Source: Clostridium sp. UBA2485 (GTDB taxonomy: Bacteria > Bacillota > Clostridia > Clostridiales > Clostridiaceae). Taken from it: a stretch of DNA of 19,915 nucleotides. The position numbers and the translations under genes were made by a program. The notes below the pieces were generated by a model, which worked only from the letters and a program-made list of their open reading frames with translations, did no database searches and was not told the origin of the DNA. Where the stretch lies: positions 19,268-39,182 of the forward strand of contig NZ_DDOV01000074.1 of the NCBI RefSeq assembly GCF_002341865.1, written 5' to 3'. This document shows, in pieces, positions 7,031 to 14,370 of the stretch (its first letter is position 1; each line of letters begins with the position of its first letter).

Positions 7031-7753
7031 TTATACTTTAGGTAGCTGACTTCCAATAATTTGTTTTACTTGAGCAGGTAGATTATCCAGTTCTTCTTTC
7101 GTTAGTTCTGCGGTTTCTATTATTGGATGAATAATTATTTTAACATCTGCCGGTTTAATTCTATTACCGTTTTGTTCCATTAGTTTATACGATCCTTGGA
7201 TTGTAACTGGTACAATTGGTACCTTTGCTTTAGTAGCCAATTTAAAGCTCCCAGCTTTAAATTCTCCCATTATATCACTTTTACTTCTTGTGCCTTCTGG
7301 GAAGATAACAAGGGAATACCCTTCTTTCAATATTTGTACACCTTCTATGATTGCTTGCGCTGACTTCCTCAAATTGTTTCTATCCATAAATACACAGTTC
7401 ATATATTTCATCCATGTACGAATCAATGGAACTTTTTCCATCTCAGCTTTAGCGATATATCCTTTAGGTTTATCAATATAGCTCATAAATAGTGCAATAT
7501 CAAAGTTACTTTGGTGATTACTCATAAAAACTACAGGTATATGTTTAGGGATGTTTTCTTGTCCAATTACTGTGACTTTTGCACCACTTATCTTCACATG
7601 AGACATTGCCCACTTAGATGTAACTTTGTGAACATAATCTATTTTATCATCTATTTTACCTTGCTTTTCTAAAGATTTCACCTTATACATTTGAGGAGTT
7701 TTTCCAAGTAAACTTGCTGCAAAATGCGTGTACCAAGCGATTGTTCTTAGCAT
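7031..7753 (-). CDS. plsC: 1-acyl-sn-glycerol-3-phosphate acyltransferase (PlsC family)
   Basis: A 240-aa membrane-associated acyltransferase that would convert lysophosphatidate to phosphatidate in phospholipid synthesis. The catalytic block NHQSNFD (residues 79-85, the NH-x4-D motif) and the acceptor-binding FPEGTRS (151-157) are both intact, with the usual spacing of about 70 residues; IVPVTI follows as in the family. The hydrophobic N-terminus probably anchors it to the membrane face. On the minus strand GGAGGG lies 5 nt before the ATG, and a TATAAT-like -10 (7787-7792) is present about 35 bp upstream. It is monocistronic with its own terminator. Clostridia often have several PlsC paralogues, so the exact acceptor lipid is uncertain. 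Confidence 0.92.
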   Translation of the reverse strand: MLRTIAWYTHFAASLLGKTPQMYKVKSLEKQGKIDDKIDYVHKVTSKWAMSHVKISGAKVTVIGQENIPKHIPVVFMSNHQSNFDIALFMSYIDKPKGYIAKAEMEKVPLIRTWMKYMNCVFMDRNNLRKSAQAIIEGVQILKEGYSLVIFPEGTRSKSDIMGEFKAGSFKLATKAKVPIVPVTIQGSYKLMEQNGNRIKPADVKIIIHPIIETAELTKEELDNLPAQVKQIIGSQLPKV

Positions 7754-7845
7754 AATAACCCTCCATATTTAATTTAATATATTTTTATTATAGTACAAAG
7801 TCATATATAGGGAAAGAGATTGAAATTTAGATGATAGTTTTTATG

Positions 7846-7860
7846 TTAGGGACGGTTCAT
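7846..7860. repeat. Copy 5 of the repeat family, solo arm upstream of the transposase gene
   Basis: AGGGACGGTTCAT (7848-7860) with TTAGGG instead of TAAGGG at its outer edge. No inverted partner is seen. It lies in the gap between the divergent plsC and RAYT genes, 99 bp before the RAYT start. A shorter core-like AGGGAC occurs at 7905-7910 and AAGGGACAAG just after the gene at 8929-8938. Confidence 0.78.
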
Positions 7861-7959
7861 TAAAAAGTATAAATAATTTCCAAGTATCATATAAAAATGT
7901 GTTTAGGGACTTAAGCAATGGCAATAATTATAAAAACTATAATAATTGGAGGATATTTT

Positions 7960-8883
7960 ATGGCAAGAGTAGCTAGAGTATTAAGTGAAAGTGGAATATA
8001 TCATGTTATGACTAGAAGTTTTCCTGATAAACCTTTATTTTATAATGACAAAGATAAAGAAAAAATGCTTCAAATTCTAAGAAAGCTACAAATTGAAGAA
8101 AATTTTAAGGTTTATGCCTATTGCTTAATGGATACCCATACTCATTTTTTGATAGACATTAATGGCGGAGATTTAAGTAAAATAATGAAAAAATTTAACT
8201 TAAGATATGGAGGATATCTTAGAAAGTGTAAGAAGCATAACGGACCAGTATTTAGAGACAGATATAAAAGCAAGCCCATAAATAGCGATACATACTTAAT
8301 AGAAGTTTCTAAATATATACATAGAAATCCAGTAGATATAAAAGAATACAAAGAAAAACCAGAAGATTATATGTATTCAAGTTTATCACTGTATTTAGGA
8401 TTAGAAAAAAACAGATTTAATATTTGTAATGAAGAATATATAATGAGTTTCTTTGGGAGAAGAAAAAGAAGAGCAAGAGAGAACTACTATAAAGCTATGT
8501 TTGATATAGAAAAAGAAAAGCTTAAAGAAATGGAATTTGAAAATGATAAATCAGAATATAGAAGTGAAAAGGTTATTTTGCTTAGAAATTGTTCAGAAAA
8601 AGAAATAAGCAATTTTGTATGTGAAAAAACAGGAGTTGATGAGATAGAGTTAAAATTAAAACATAGAAGAAAAAGTAGACAGGCAAAGGCGATATATACA
8701 GTTTTTTTAACTCAGTTCAGTGGCAAAAGCCAAAAAGAAATATGCAAAACACTAAAGAACATAACACAATCTAATGTATCTATACTTTGCAAATATGGAG
8801 TAGAACTGATAATTAAAGATAAATTTTATAAAACTATGTTAGATGAATTAGTAGAAATTAATCTTAAAAGAACAGCATGCTAA
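7960..8883 (+). CDS. REP-associated tyrosine transposase (RAYT, Y1/HUH)
   Basis: A 307-aa single-strand transposase of the IS200/IS605-related Y1 superfamily, RAYT branch. The ATG at 7960 is preferred over 7918 because GGAGG (7948-7952) lies 7 nt before it and the family begins with this M-A-R-x-x-R region. The HUH metal motif is H60-T-H62 (MDTHTHFL). The catalytic Tyr lies in NLRYGGYLRK; alignment by eye to the RAYT Y-F-N motif favours Y86, with Y83 possible. GPVFRDRY and KYIHRNPV are also RAYT hallmarks. A C-terminal extension carries a helix-turn-helix near 255-285 (SGKSQKEICKTL), a likely DNA-recognition domain. No simple terminal inverted repeat pair bounds it, as expected for RAYTs, which are usually single-copy genes that act on dispersed palindromes in trans. 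Seven such palindrome copies or arms surround it. All key residues look intact. Confidence 0.93.
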   Translation: MARVARVLSESGIYHVMTRSFPDKPLFYNDKDKEKMLQILRKLQIEENFKVYAYCLMDTHTHFLIDINGGDLSKIMKKFNLRYGGYLRKCKKHNGPVFRDRYKSKPINSDTYLIEVSKYIHRNPVDIKEYKEKPEDYMYSSLSLYLGLEKNRFNICNEEYIMSFFGRRKRRARENYYKAMFDIEKEKLKEMEFENDKSEYRSEKVILLRNCSEKEISNFVCEKTGVDEIELKLKHRRKSRQAKAIYTVFLTQFSGKSQKEICKTLKNITQSNVSILCKYGVELIIKDKFYKTMLDELVEINLKRTAC

Positions 8884-9031
8884 TATAAAAAATATCTTTA
8901 TATATTAATGTTATGCTTATAAAGAAAAAAGGGACAAGTTTAGAAATATTTATGATAAAAATTAAAATAACAATAGATTTACATATACTTGATTATAATA
9001 AACAATAATATTTAATCTTTATTCATTTAAT
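8884..9031. other. Gap downstream of the RAYT gene
   Basis: AT-rich with no gene seen. The only notable motif is AAAAAGGGACAAGTT (8926-8940), which shares AAGGGAC with the repeat core and could be a degenerate arm at the 3' side of the RAYT unit. No strong terminator follows the RAYT stop codon. Confidence 0.45.
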
Positions 9032-9111
9032 TTAAGGGACGGTTCATAATTATATTTAAAATGAATTATAGTATTGTATAAAAATATGAGAATAAAAATG
9101 AACCGTCCCTC
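9032..9111. repeat. Copy 6 of the repeat family, both arms present
   Basis: AAGGGACGGTTCAT (9034-9047) and ATGAACCGTCCCT (9098-9110) form a 13-bp perfect terminal stem around 50 bp of AT-rich sequence. Left arm continues AATTATATTT and right arm is preceded by GAATAAAA, the same asymmetric L-R arrangement as copies 2 and 7. It lies 15 bp from the bidirectional terminator at 9126. Confidence 0.92.
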
Positions 9112-9125
9112 AAATATAAATATGG

Positions 9126-9161
9126 AAAAAGCCTACTTACATTAAAAGTAAGTAGGCTTTT
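9126..9161. terminator. Bidirectional terminator of the lipoprotein gene
   Basis: AAAAGCCTACTTAC and GTAAGTAGGCTTTT form a perfect 14-bp stem with a 7-nt loop, with A-run and T-run on the two sides. It lies just beyond the stop of the minus-strand lipoprotein gene and could also stop transcription from the RAYT side. Confidence 0.92.
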
Positions 9162-9184
9162 GTATATAGATTTTAATATAAATT

Positions 9185-9850
9185 TTATTTTACTTTAAGA
9201 TGATGAGCTAAATAAGTAGTTATTTCTTTATTGTTTGCAGAGCTAGCTGGTGTGAAAGCATAACCGATTACAGCCATTTTATTATTCTGTGGCATGTGTA
9301 TTTGAATTTGTTTATAATATACTTCATCTTTTAAAGCATCTATAGAACCAGTTTTATTAAGTATGTCTAACCATTCTTTATCAAGTTTATTGCTATCTAC
9401 TAAAGCTTTAATTGTTTCAGATGAAAGCTTTATGTCTAATTCAAATAAAGCACCTTGTCCACTTGGAAGATTTATAACTTCAGAATTAGTTACATTAAAA
9501 ATAAGTCCTTCTTGAGTATTTTCAAGCTCCTTCTTTAAAAGTTCAACGTATTTACTCATGTCTCCTAAGTCCTCTTTAGGCAAGTCTAATATGTTAACAT
9601 TAGCATTAGAAGTAAAATTTTCAGTACTTTCGGAAACGTTTAAAAATGCTACCATAGGAGCCATTGTTGTTTCATCAACTTCCCAATTTGCAGGGATTGA
9701 TGCAGTGAAATTCTTTCCATCGTAATCTTTAGTTTCAAAGCTAGCTTTCATAGGCTCTACAGGTTCTGTTTTTTCTTTAGAAGAACAACCTCCAAAAGCA
9801 AATACAGCTAAAACAGCCGTTAATAAAAGTAAATTTTTTAATTTTTTCAT
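9185..9850 (-). CDS. Secreted lipoprotein of unknown function
   Basis: A 221-aa exported protein. The N-terminus is a classic lipoprotein signal: MKKLKN, a hydrophobic core, and the lipobox A-F-G-G-C with the lipidated Cys at 22, followed by SSKEKTE. The mature part has a segment, FTASIPANWEVDE, resembling the start of PsbP-like or DUF1795-type folds, but the match is too short to name the family. It would be anchored to the outer face of the membrane. On the minus strand AAGGAAGGA precedes the ATG by 8 nt. It is monocistronic, with a strong terminator at 9126-9161. No substrate can be inferred. Confidence 0.88.
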   Translation of the reverse strand: MKKLKNLLLLTAVLAVFAFGGCSSKEKTEPVEPMKASFETKDYDGKNFTASIPANWEVDETTMAPMVAFLNVSESTENFTSNANVNILDLPKEDLGDMSKYVELLKKELENTQEGLIFNVTNSEVINLPSGQGALFELDIKLSSETIKALVDSNKLDKEWLDILNKTGSIDALKDEVYYKQIQIHMPQNNKMAVIGYAFTPASSANNKEITTYLAHHLKVK

Positions 9851-10211
9851 AAAAACAATCCTTCCTTTTTAATGTAAAATTATGTTGTAAAGCATAACAA
9901 TATGTAATATTAGCATGAAATTGTAAAAATGTAAATGAGATTTTATGAAAATTATAGAAAGAAATGTATAATTAATTCAAATTAATGTATCGTATAAAAT
10001 ATTTATAATTATGAAATTCATTTTAAGTTGAATGTGCTAAACACTTAATTTAAGGATAAAAATTTTATATATTTATATATAGTAAAAATGATTAAATTTT
10101 TTTATATTTAAAGATATTAGCTATGAGAATATGCTTTGAAAAACTTTTAGTAATGTGAAAATGTAACAGATTCTTTTAAGAAAAGAGATAGTTTCATAGC
10201 AAAATTATATC
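9851..10211. other. AT-rich intergenic region upstream of the lipoprotein gene
   Basis: About 360 bp with no supported gene. It must hold the minus-strand promoter of the lipoprotein gene, but no clear -35/-10 pair stands out in the A/T background. Confidence 0.5.
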
Positions 10212-10302
10212 TAAGGGACGGTTCATAATTATATTTTAAATTACATTATATGTTTAATAAGAATGTAATAAGAATGTAAGAATAAAAATGAACCGTCCCT
10301 TA
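10212..10302. repeat. Copy 7 of the repeat family, both arms present
   Basis: AAGGGACGGTTCAT (10213-10226) and ATGAACCGTCCCTT (10288-10301) form a perfect 14-bp terminal stem. The interior is longer than in copies 2 and 6 (89 bp in total). It contains a tandem 11-mer, TAAGAATGTAA twice, which probably accounts for the extra length. Left and right arm contexts match copy 6. Confidence 0.92.
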
Positions 10303-10687
10303 AAGGAAAATGATATAATGGATATATGAGATTATAATGGAAGCGATTGATGAAAGTGATTTAATAGTAGTTATTAAAAGAAATGGAAGAATTTTTGTTA
10401 TGGATGTGTTGATAATGATGATTGCAATTAGTATAATACATATTAGGTAATGTTATTTTAATAAAATAGTTTTTTATTTATAATATAAAGCAGCTTTTAA
10501 TAGCTGCATATTTTAAAAATATATAATGAAAATGATTATTATTATCATTATATTGTGTTTAATATCATATATAGTATAACAGAGATTTAAAAATATGATA
10601 TGTTTTTGCCGACTTTTACACTCATTAATATAAAGCAAAAGACTATGATAATTATAAAAGCATAATAACAAAAGGGAGTGAATTACT
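10303..10687. other. Intergenic region before the AraC regulator
   Basis: Contains a weak hairpin GCAGCT-TTTAAT-AGCTGC (10490-10507), the Fur box listed separately, and two possible promoters: TATAAT at 10522-10527, and TTGTGT (10553-10558) with 16 bp to TATAAC (10575-10580). A 37-codon frame at 10337-10450 is open but has no ribosome site. Confidence 0.5.
10533..10547 (+). promoter_or_regulatory. Fur box upstream of the AraC regulator
   Basis: TGATTATTATTATCA matches the 7-1-7 Fur consensus TGATAATNATTATCA at 13 of 14 defined positions. It lies about 140 bp before the AraC gene, between two candidate promoters, so it could repress either when iron is sufficient. Confidence 0.75.
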
Positions 10688-11695
10688 ATGCTTAATAAAG
10701 GGATGAGGGAATATGACATAACAAATATAGTAGAGGGAAAATGTTCTGTTTGTAAAGATCTTACTAATATATATAATTTAGAAGCTAATGGCTATGAATT
10801 CGAGATTCCTAAAGAAATAGGGCATGGGTACTTCAAGCAAATTGTTTCTTATGAAAATATTCAAATTATAGATTTTAATATGACTTTTCATAAAAAGATG
10901 GAGGTGCAAGGTATTTCAAAGACCCCACATATAGATATGTTTTTTTGTGTAGGGGATGGAATAGAATGGGAATTCAAAGGGAATAAAGATCAATTTGAAC
11001 TTTTTAGCGGAGAGAGTTTTTTCGCTAAAGCTAAAAATAGAGAGAATATAAAAAGATGCACTTATTTACCTGACCGAAACTTTAACTTTATGGAGATTAA
11101 AATTCATCCTAAGAGATTTTATCAAATAACAGAGAACATTGAAAAAGAATGGAATACATTTTGTAATGGTAAAAAGGATGAAATATTCTATAGGGATAAG
11201 ATTACACCATCTATACAGGTTGTTTTACAACAAATACTGAATTGTCCATATGAAAAAGGATTAAAAAATATTTATATGGAAGGTAAAATACTTGAGATTC
11301 TTGCAATATATCTCAATGAAAGAATTTATCAGCAAGAAAAGCATAATTCAATAAAGCTTTCTAATGAGGATGTAGCAAGCCTTTATAAAGCTAAAGAGAT
11401 TTTAGACAATAGTTTAGTAGATCCACCTACATTAGCGCGTTTATCTAAAATGATATGTCTTAACGAATTTAAGCTGAAAAATGGATTTAAAGAGATATTT
11501 GGTGATACGGTATATGCATATGTTATCGATAAGAGATTAGAAACAGCTCGTTTATTATTAGAAAAAAAGAATATGCAGGTTAGTGAAGTTGTAAGCCTAG
11601 TGGGATATGCAAATGCAAGCCATTTTGCTTCAGCTTTTCGTAAGAAGTTTGGAGTTAACCCAAAGGAATATTTACAAAATGTAGTTAAACAATGA
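10688..11695 (+). CDS. AraC-family transcriptional regulator, probably iron/siderophore responsive
   Basis: A 335-aa cytosolic DNA-binding protein. The C-terminal 100 residues hold the AraC double helix-turn-helix: the first around 244-272 (ARLSKMICLNEFKLKNGFKE), the second around 296-325 (VGYANASHFASAFRKKFG). The N-terminal 220 residues would be the sensor part; they resemble the PchR/YbtA type, in which a siderophore or its ferric complex is the effector, but this rests mainly on context. GGGAGTG precedes the ATG. A Fur box lies upstream and a strong terminator directly downstream, so it is a separate transcript from the Fur-ABC operon that follows. It most likely activates that operon. Confidence 0.9.
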   Translation: MLNKGMREYDITNIVEGKCSVCKDLTNIYNLEANGYEFEIPKEIGHGYFKQIVSYENIQIIDFNMTFHKKMEVQGISKTPHIDMFFCVGDGIEWEFKGNKDQFELFSGESFFAKAKNRENIKRCTYLPDRNFNFMEIKIHPKRFYQITENIEKEWNTFCNGKKDEIFYRDKITPSIQVVLQQILNCPYEKGLKNIYMEGKILEILAIYLNERIYQQEKHNSIKLSNEDVASLYKAKEILDNSLVDPPTLARLSKMICLNEFKLKNGFKEIFGDTVYAYVIDKRLETARLLLEKKNMQVSEVVSLVGYANASHFASAFRKKFGVNPKEYLQNVVKQ

Positions 11696-11708
11696 GATAT
11701 AGAATATT

Positions 11709-11747
11709 AAAAAATTGCTGTGTAAAAAATGATAACAGCAATTTTTT
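11709..11747 (+). terminator. Rho-independent terminator after the AraC gene
   Basis: AAAAAATTGCTGT (11709-11721) and ACAGCAATTTTTT (11735-11747) form a perfect 13-bp stem with a 13-nt loop and a T-run, starting 13 bp beyond the stop codon. Confidence 0.93.
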
Positions 11748-11822
11748 ATTTAATAATCCTTTTTTCGTCTTTTTAAATCCTTATATGAGTAGAGAGGAAG
11801 AATTAGTTCTTTTATAATAAAT

Positions 11823-11841
11823 GATAGGGATAATCATTATC
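11823..11841 (+). promoter_or_regulatory. Fur box upstream of the Fur-ABC operon
   Basis: GATAGGGATAATCATTATC matches the classical 19-bp Fur consensus at 17 of 19 positions; the only differences are GG for AT at positions 5-6. A -10-like TATAAT (11813-11818) lies just upstream, so a bound repressor would cover the start of transcription. Confidence 0.88.
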
Positions 11842-11878
11842 AATAATATTTTTGAAGAAAATTAAAATATCAACTTAT

Positions 11879-12003
11879 AGAGGAGGTGTATTAAGCAAGT
11901 AAAGTATATTTACCTTCAATAATATTAAAGCAACTTCAAGAAAACAGCTAGTATATTAGCATATTTGGCATCTTTAAATAGTTATTTTCTTTCAGATGCC
12001 TAA
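11879..12003 (+). other. Leader with an orphan ribosome binding site, possible decayed first cistron
   Basis: AGAGGAGGTG (11879-11888) is as strong a ribosome site as any here, but no usable start codon follows; the downstream text begins ATT-AAG-CAA and stops after ten codons. A second frame from about 11922 reads ILKQLQENS, stop, YISIFGIFK, stop, LFSFRCLR, stop, which looks like an eroded gene start. A 7-bp hairpin, GGCATCT (11967-11973) with AGATGCC (11994-12000), lies before the fur-like gene. Confidence 0.45.
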
Positions 12004-12037
12004 GATGATATGTATAAAGGAAAAGGAGAAGAATTAA

Positions 12038-12505
12038 ATGTCAAAACTATCACTGGAAGAAGTAAAATATACAAAAAACAAATTGATGGAGAAAGGTTAC
12101 AGATTAACTGTTCAAAGGAAAGCAATAGTCAATGTTATTATAGAAAATAAATTTGATCATTTATCTGTAAAAGATATCTATGATCTTGTAAAAATCACCA
12201 TACCTGATATAGGTATTGCAACGGTATATAGAACTGTACTTTTACTAAAAAAAATAGGTTTTTTGCATGAGATTGATTTAGGTGATGGTTTTACTAAATA
12301 TGAGATTATTCCTATAGGTTCAAAAGGATATCATCCACATTTAATATGTTTAAATTGCAAAAAGATTATAGAGATTGAAGCTGAACTTTTAAACAAAGTA
12401 GAACGCACAATAGAAAATAATAATAAGTTTAAAATAAATAACTATAATATTATATTTTATGGTCTATGCAGTGTATGTAATGAAAATAGTAAGCTTCATA
12501 CATAA
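12038..12505 (+). CDS. fur: Fur-family metalloregulator
   Basis: A 155-aa winged-helix repressor of the Fur/Zur/PerR family. The DNA-binding N-terminus has GYRLTVQRKAIV and the recognition segment IGIATVYRTVLLL. The dimerisation part has YHPHLICLNC (H99, H101, C104, C107) and a second C-x2-C pair (C144/C147, GLCSVC), together the usual structural zinc site. AAGGAG lies 8-9 nt before the ATG. It sits behind a near-consensus Fur box and directly before two ABC genes (56 bp to the first start), so it is probably a local, autoregulated iron regulator. Fur rather than Zur or PerR is inferred from the Fur box and the transporter type; residues alone do not settle it. The global Fur gene may be elsewhere. 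Confidence 0.9.
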   Translation: MSKLSLEEVKYTKNKLMEKGYRLTVQRKAIVNVIIENKFDHLSVKDIYDLVKITIPDIGIATVYRTVLLLKKIGFLHEIDLGDGFTKYEIIPIGSKGYHPHLICLNCKKIIEIEAELLNKVERTIENNNKFKINNYNIIFYGLCSVCNENSKLHT

Positions 12506-12561
12506 TAAAAAATTAAAACAATTAAATGTACAATATTTTCAATATAAAGGAGGCAAAAATT

Positions 12562-14370
12562 TTGGAAAAGAAAAAAACAGGAATCCCTCGTTTATTAGAA
12601 ATTGCCGGAGAAAAACGAGGGTTACTAATTATTTCAGGAACATTATCATCTATTAGTGCTATTTGTATGCTTGTACCTTATATATCTATTTATTTTATAC
12701 TTGCAGAATTGTTAAAGAATGCTTTTAATCCGTCTTTAGCTGATGGAGCATTGATGATGCATTGGGGTACTATAGCATTAATGGGATTAATTGGTGGAAT
12801 TATAACTATGTATTTTTCAGGGTTATGTTCTCATATGGCGGCTTATCGTATATTATATGGCTTACGTGTAAAACTTTCAACTCACATAGGAAAGCTTCCA
12901 CTTGGATATTTTACTAAAAATTCTACAGGAGCAATTAAAAAAACTATGGAACAAAACGTAGAAAAAATTGAGAACTTTGTTGCTCATCAATTACCAGATT
13001 TAGTTAATGTATTAGCTACAACAGTAGTAATGATAATAGCAATGTTTTATCTGAGTCCACTGCTTGCAATCGCTTGCATTGTACCGCTATTTTTAGGTTT
13101 CTTTGTTCAATCTAGAATGAGAACTGGTGAAAAAGCTAAAGAAAACTTAAAGTTTTATCATGATTCATTAGAGAGAATTAATGGATCAACTGTACAATAT
13201 GTAAGAGGTATGCCAGTTATAAAGATATTTGGACAAACTGTCCGTTCTTTTAGAAAATTTTATGATGATATGATAAGTTACAGAGATTATTGTGTAAGAT
13301 ATACAGATCAATTTCAAAATAGCTATGTTTTTTTCAAAGTAATGTTAGGATCCTCTTTAACCTTTATTTTACCTGTAGGTGTATATATTTTAAGTGGAAA
13401 ACCTGAAAACATGGCATTTGCGTTAACGTTACTTTTCTTTCTAATTATGGCACCAGGAGTATCAGCTCCTATGTATAAGTTTGCTAATTTTGCTTCTACA
13501 ATAGGAGATATTTCTGAAGGCGTTGAACGTATAGATAAAATTCTTAACGAAGAAGCTATGCCAGAAGTAAAGAATCCTAAAATACCAAAAAAATTTGATA
13601 TTAAATTTCAAAATGTATCCTTTAGTTATGATTCAACTGAAAACTCAATACGTAAGGAAGCACTTTCAAATATAAATTTTAAAGCAGAGCAAGGAAAAGT
13701 AACTGCTCTTGTAGGGCCTTCTGGTTCAGGAAAATCTACAATTGCAAATTTAATTCCAAGATTTTGGGATGTAAAAAAGGGTTCCATCACTATAGGTGGA
13801 GTGGATATACGAGATATGAGTACAGAGAATTTAATGGATACAGTGTCCTTTGTTTTTCAAGATTCATTTTTATTTTATGATACTATTTATAAAAATATTT
13901 TAGTAGGAAGGCCTGATGCAACTAAAGAGGAAGTGTATGCGGCTGCAAAGGCTGCACAATGTCATGATTTTATTGAAAGATTTCCAAATGGATATGATAC
14001 TCTCATAGGAGAAGGTGGAACTTATCTTTCTGGTGGCGAAGAACAGAGAGTATCTGTAGCAAGAGCTATACTTAAAAACTCCCCTATTTTAGTACTTGAT
14101 GAAGCAACAGCTTTTGCTGACCCAGAAAATGAGTATCAAATGCAATTAGCACTTAAAGAACTGATGAGAAATAAAACTGTAATAGTTATTGCTCATAGAC
14201 TTTCATCTATACAAGATTCAGAACAAATTATTGTTCTAAATGAAGGATGTATTGTAGAAAAAGGTACACATCAAAAATTAAAAGCCAATAATGGACTTTA
14301 TAAAAAAATGTGGGATGCATATACTGATGCAGGAAAATGGAAGCTTGAAAAGGGAGGTAGTATAGCATGA
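12562..14370 (+). CDS. ABC half-transporter 1 (exporter fold, YbtP/YbtQ-like)
   Basis: A 602-aa inner-membrane protein with an N-terminal six-helix domain and a C-terminal ATPase. The TTG at 12562 is chosen because AAGGAGG (12547-12553) lies 8 nt upstream; an ATG at 12526 would place that site inside the gene. ATPase motifs: Walker A GPSGSGKST (385-393), Q-loop VFQD, signature LSGGE (489-493), Walker B with D513-E514, and H-loop H545. The D-loop reads ATAFADPENE rather than the ATASLD of its partner, as is common in siderophore-type half-transporters. Its stop overlaps the start of the second ABC gene (ATGA), so the two are made together and probably form a heterodimer. Despite the exporter fold, family relatives YbtP/YbtQ and IrtAB work in ferric-siderophore uptake; direction and substrate are inferred from the Fur/AraC context. 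A drug exporter is the main alternative. Confidence 0.9.
   Translation: MEKKKTGIPRLLEIAGEKRGLLIISGTLSSISAICMLVPYISIYFILAELLKNAFNPSLADGALMMHWGTIALMGLIGGIITMYFSGLCSHMAAYRILYGLRVKLSTHIGKLPLGYFTKNSTGAIKKTMEQNVEKIENFVAHQLPDLVNVLATTVVMIIAMFYLSPLLAIACIVPLFLGFFVQSRMRTGEKAKENLKFYHDSLERINGSTVQYVRGMPVIKIFGQTVRSFRKFYDDMISYRDYCVRYTDQFQNSYVFFKVMLGSSLTFILPVGVYILSGKPENMAFALTLLFFLIMAPGVSAPMYKFANFASTIGDISEGVERIDKILNEEAMPEVKNPKIPKKFDIKFQNVSFSYDSTENSIRKEALSNINFKAEQGKVTALVGPSGSGKSTIANLIPRFWDVKKGSITIGGVDIRDMSTENLMDTVSFVFQDSFLFYDTIYKNILVGRPDATKEEVYAAAKAAQCHDFIERFPNGYDTLIGEGGTYLSGGEEQRVSVARAILKNSPILVLDEATAFADPENEYQMQLALKELMRNKTVIVIAHRLSSIQDSEQIIVLNEGCIVEKGTHQKLKANNGLYKKMWDAYTDAGKWKLEKGGSIA

Noticed and set aside
1..10302. 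CRISPR array as an explanation of the repeated GGGACGGTTCAT motif
   Set aside because: Copies are kilobases apart with irregular spacing and genes between them, and they pair as inverted arms; no cas genes are present.
10337..10450. 37-codon + strand frame (MEAIDESDLIVVIKRNGRIF...)
   Set aside because: No ribosome binding site and no recognisable family; chance frames of this length are common in such AT-rich DNA.
10513..10719. Minus-strand 68-codon frame across the AraC promoter
   Set aside because: It covers the Fur box and AraC start, has no ribosome site and is low-complexity hydrophobic text.
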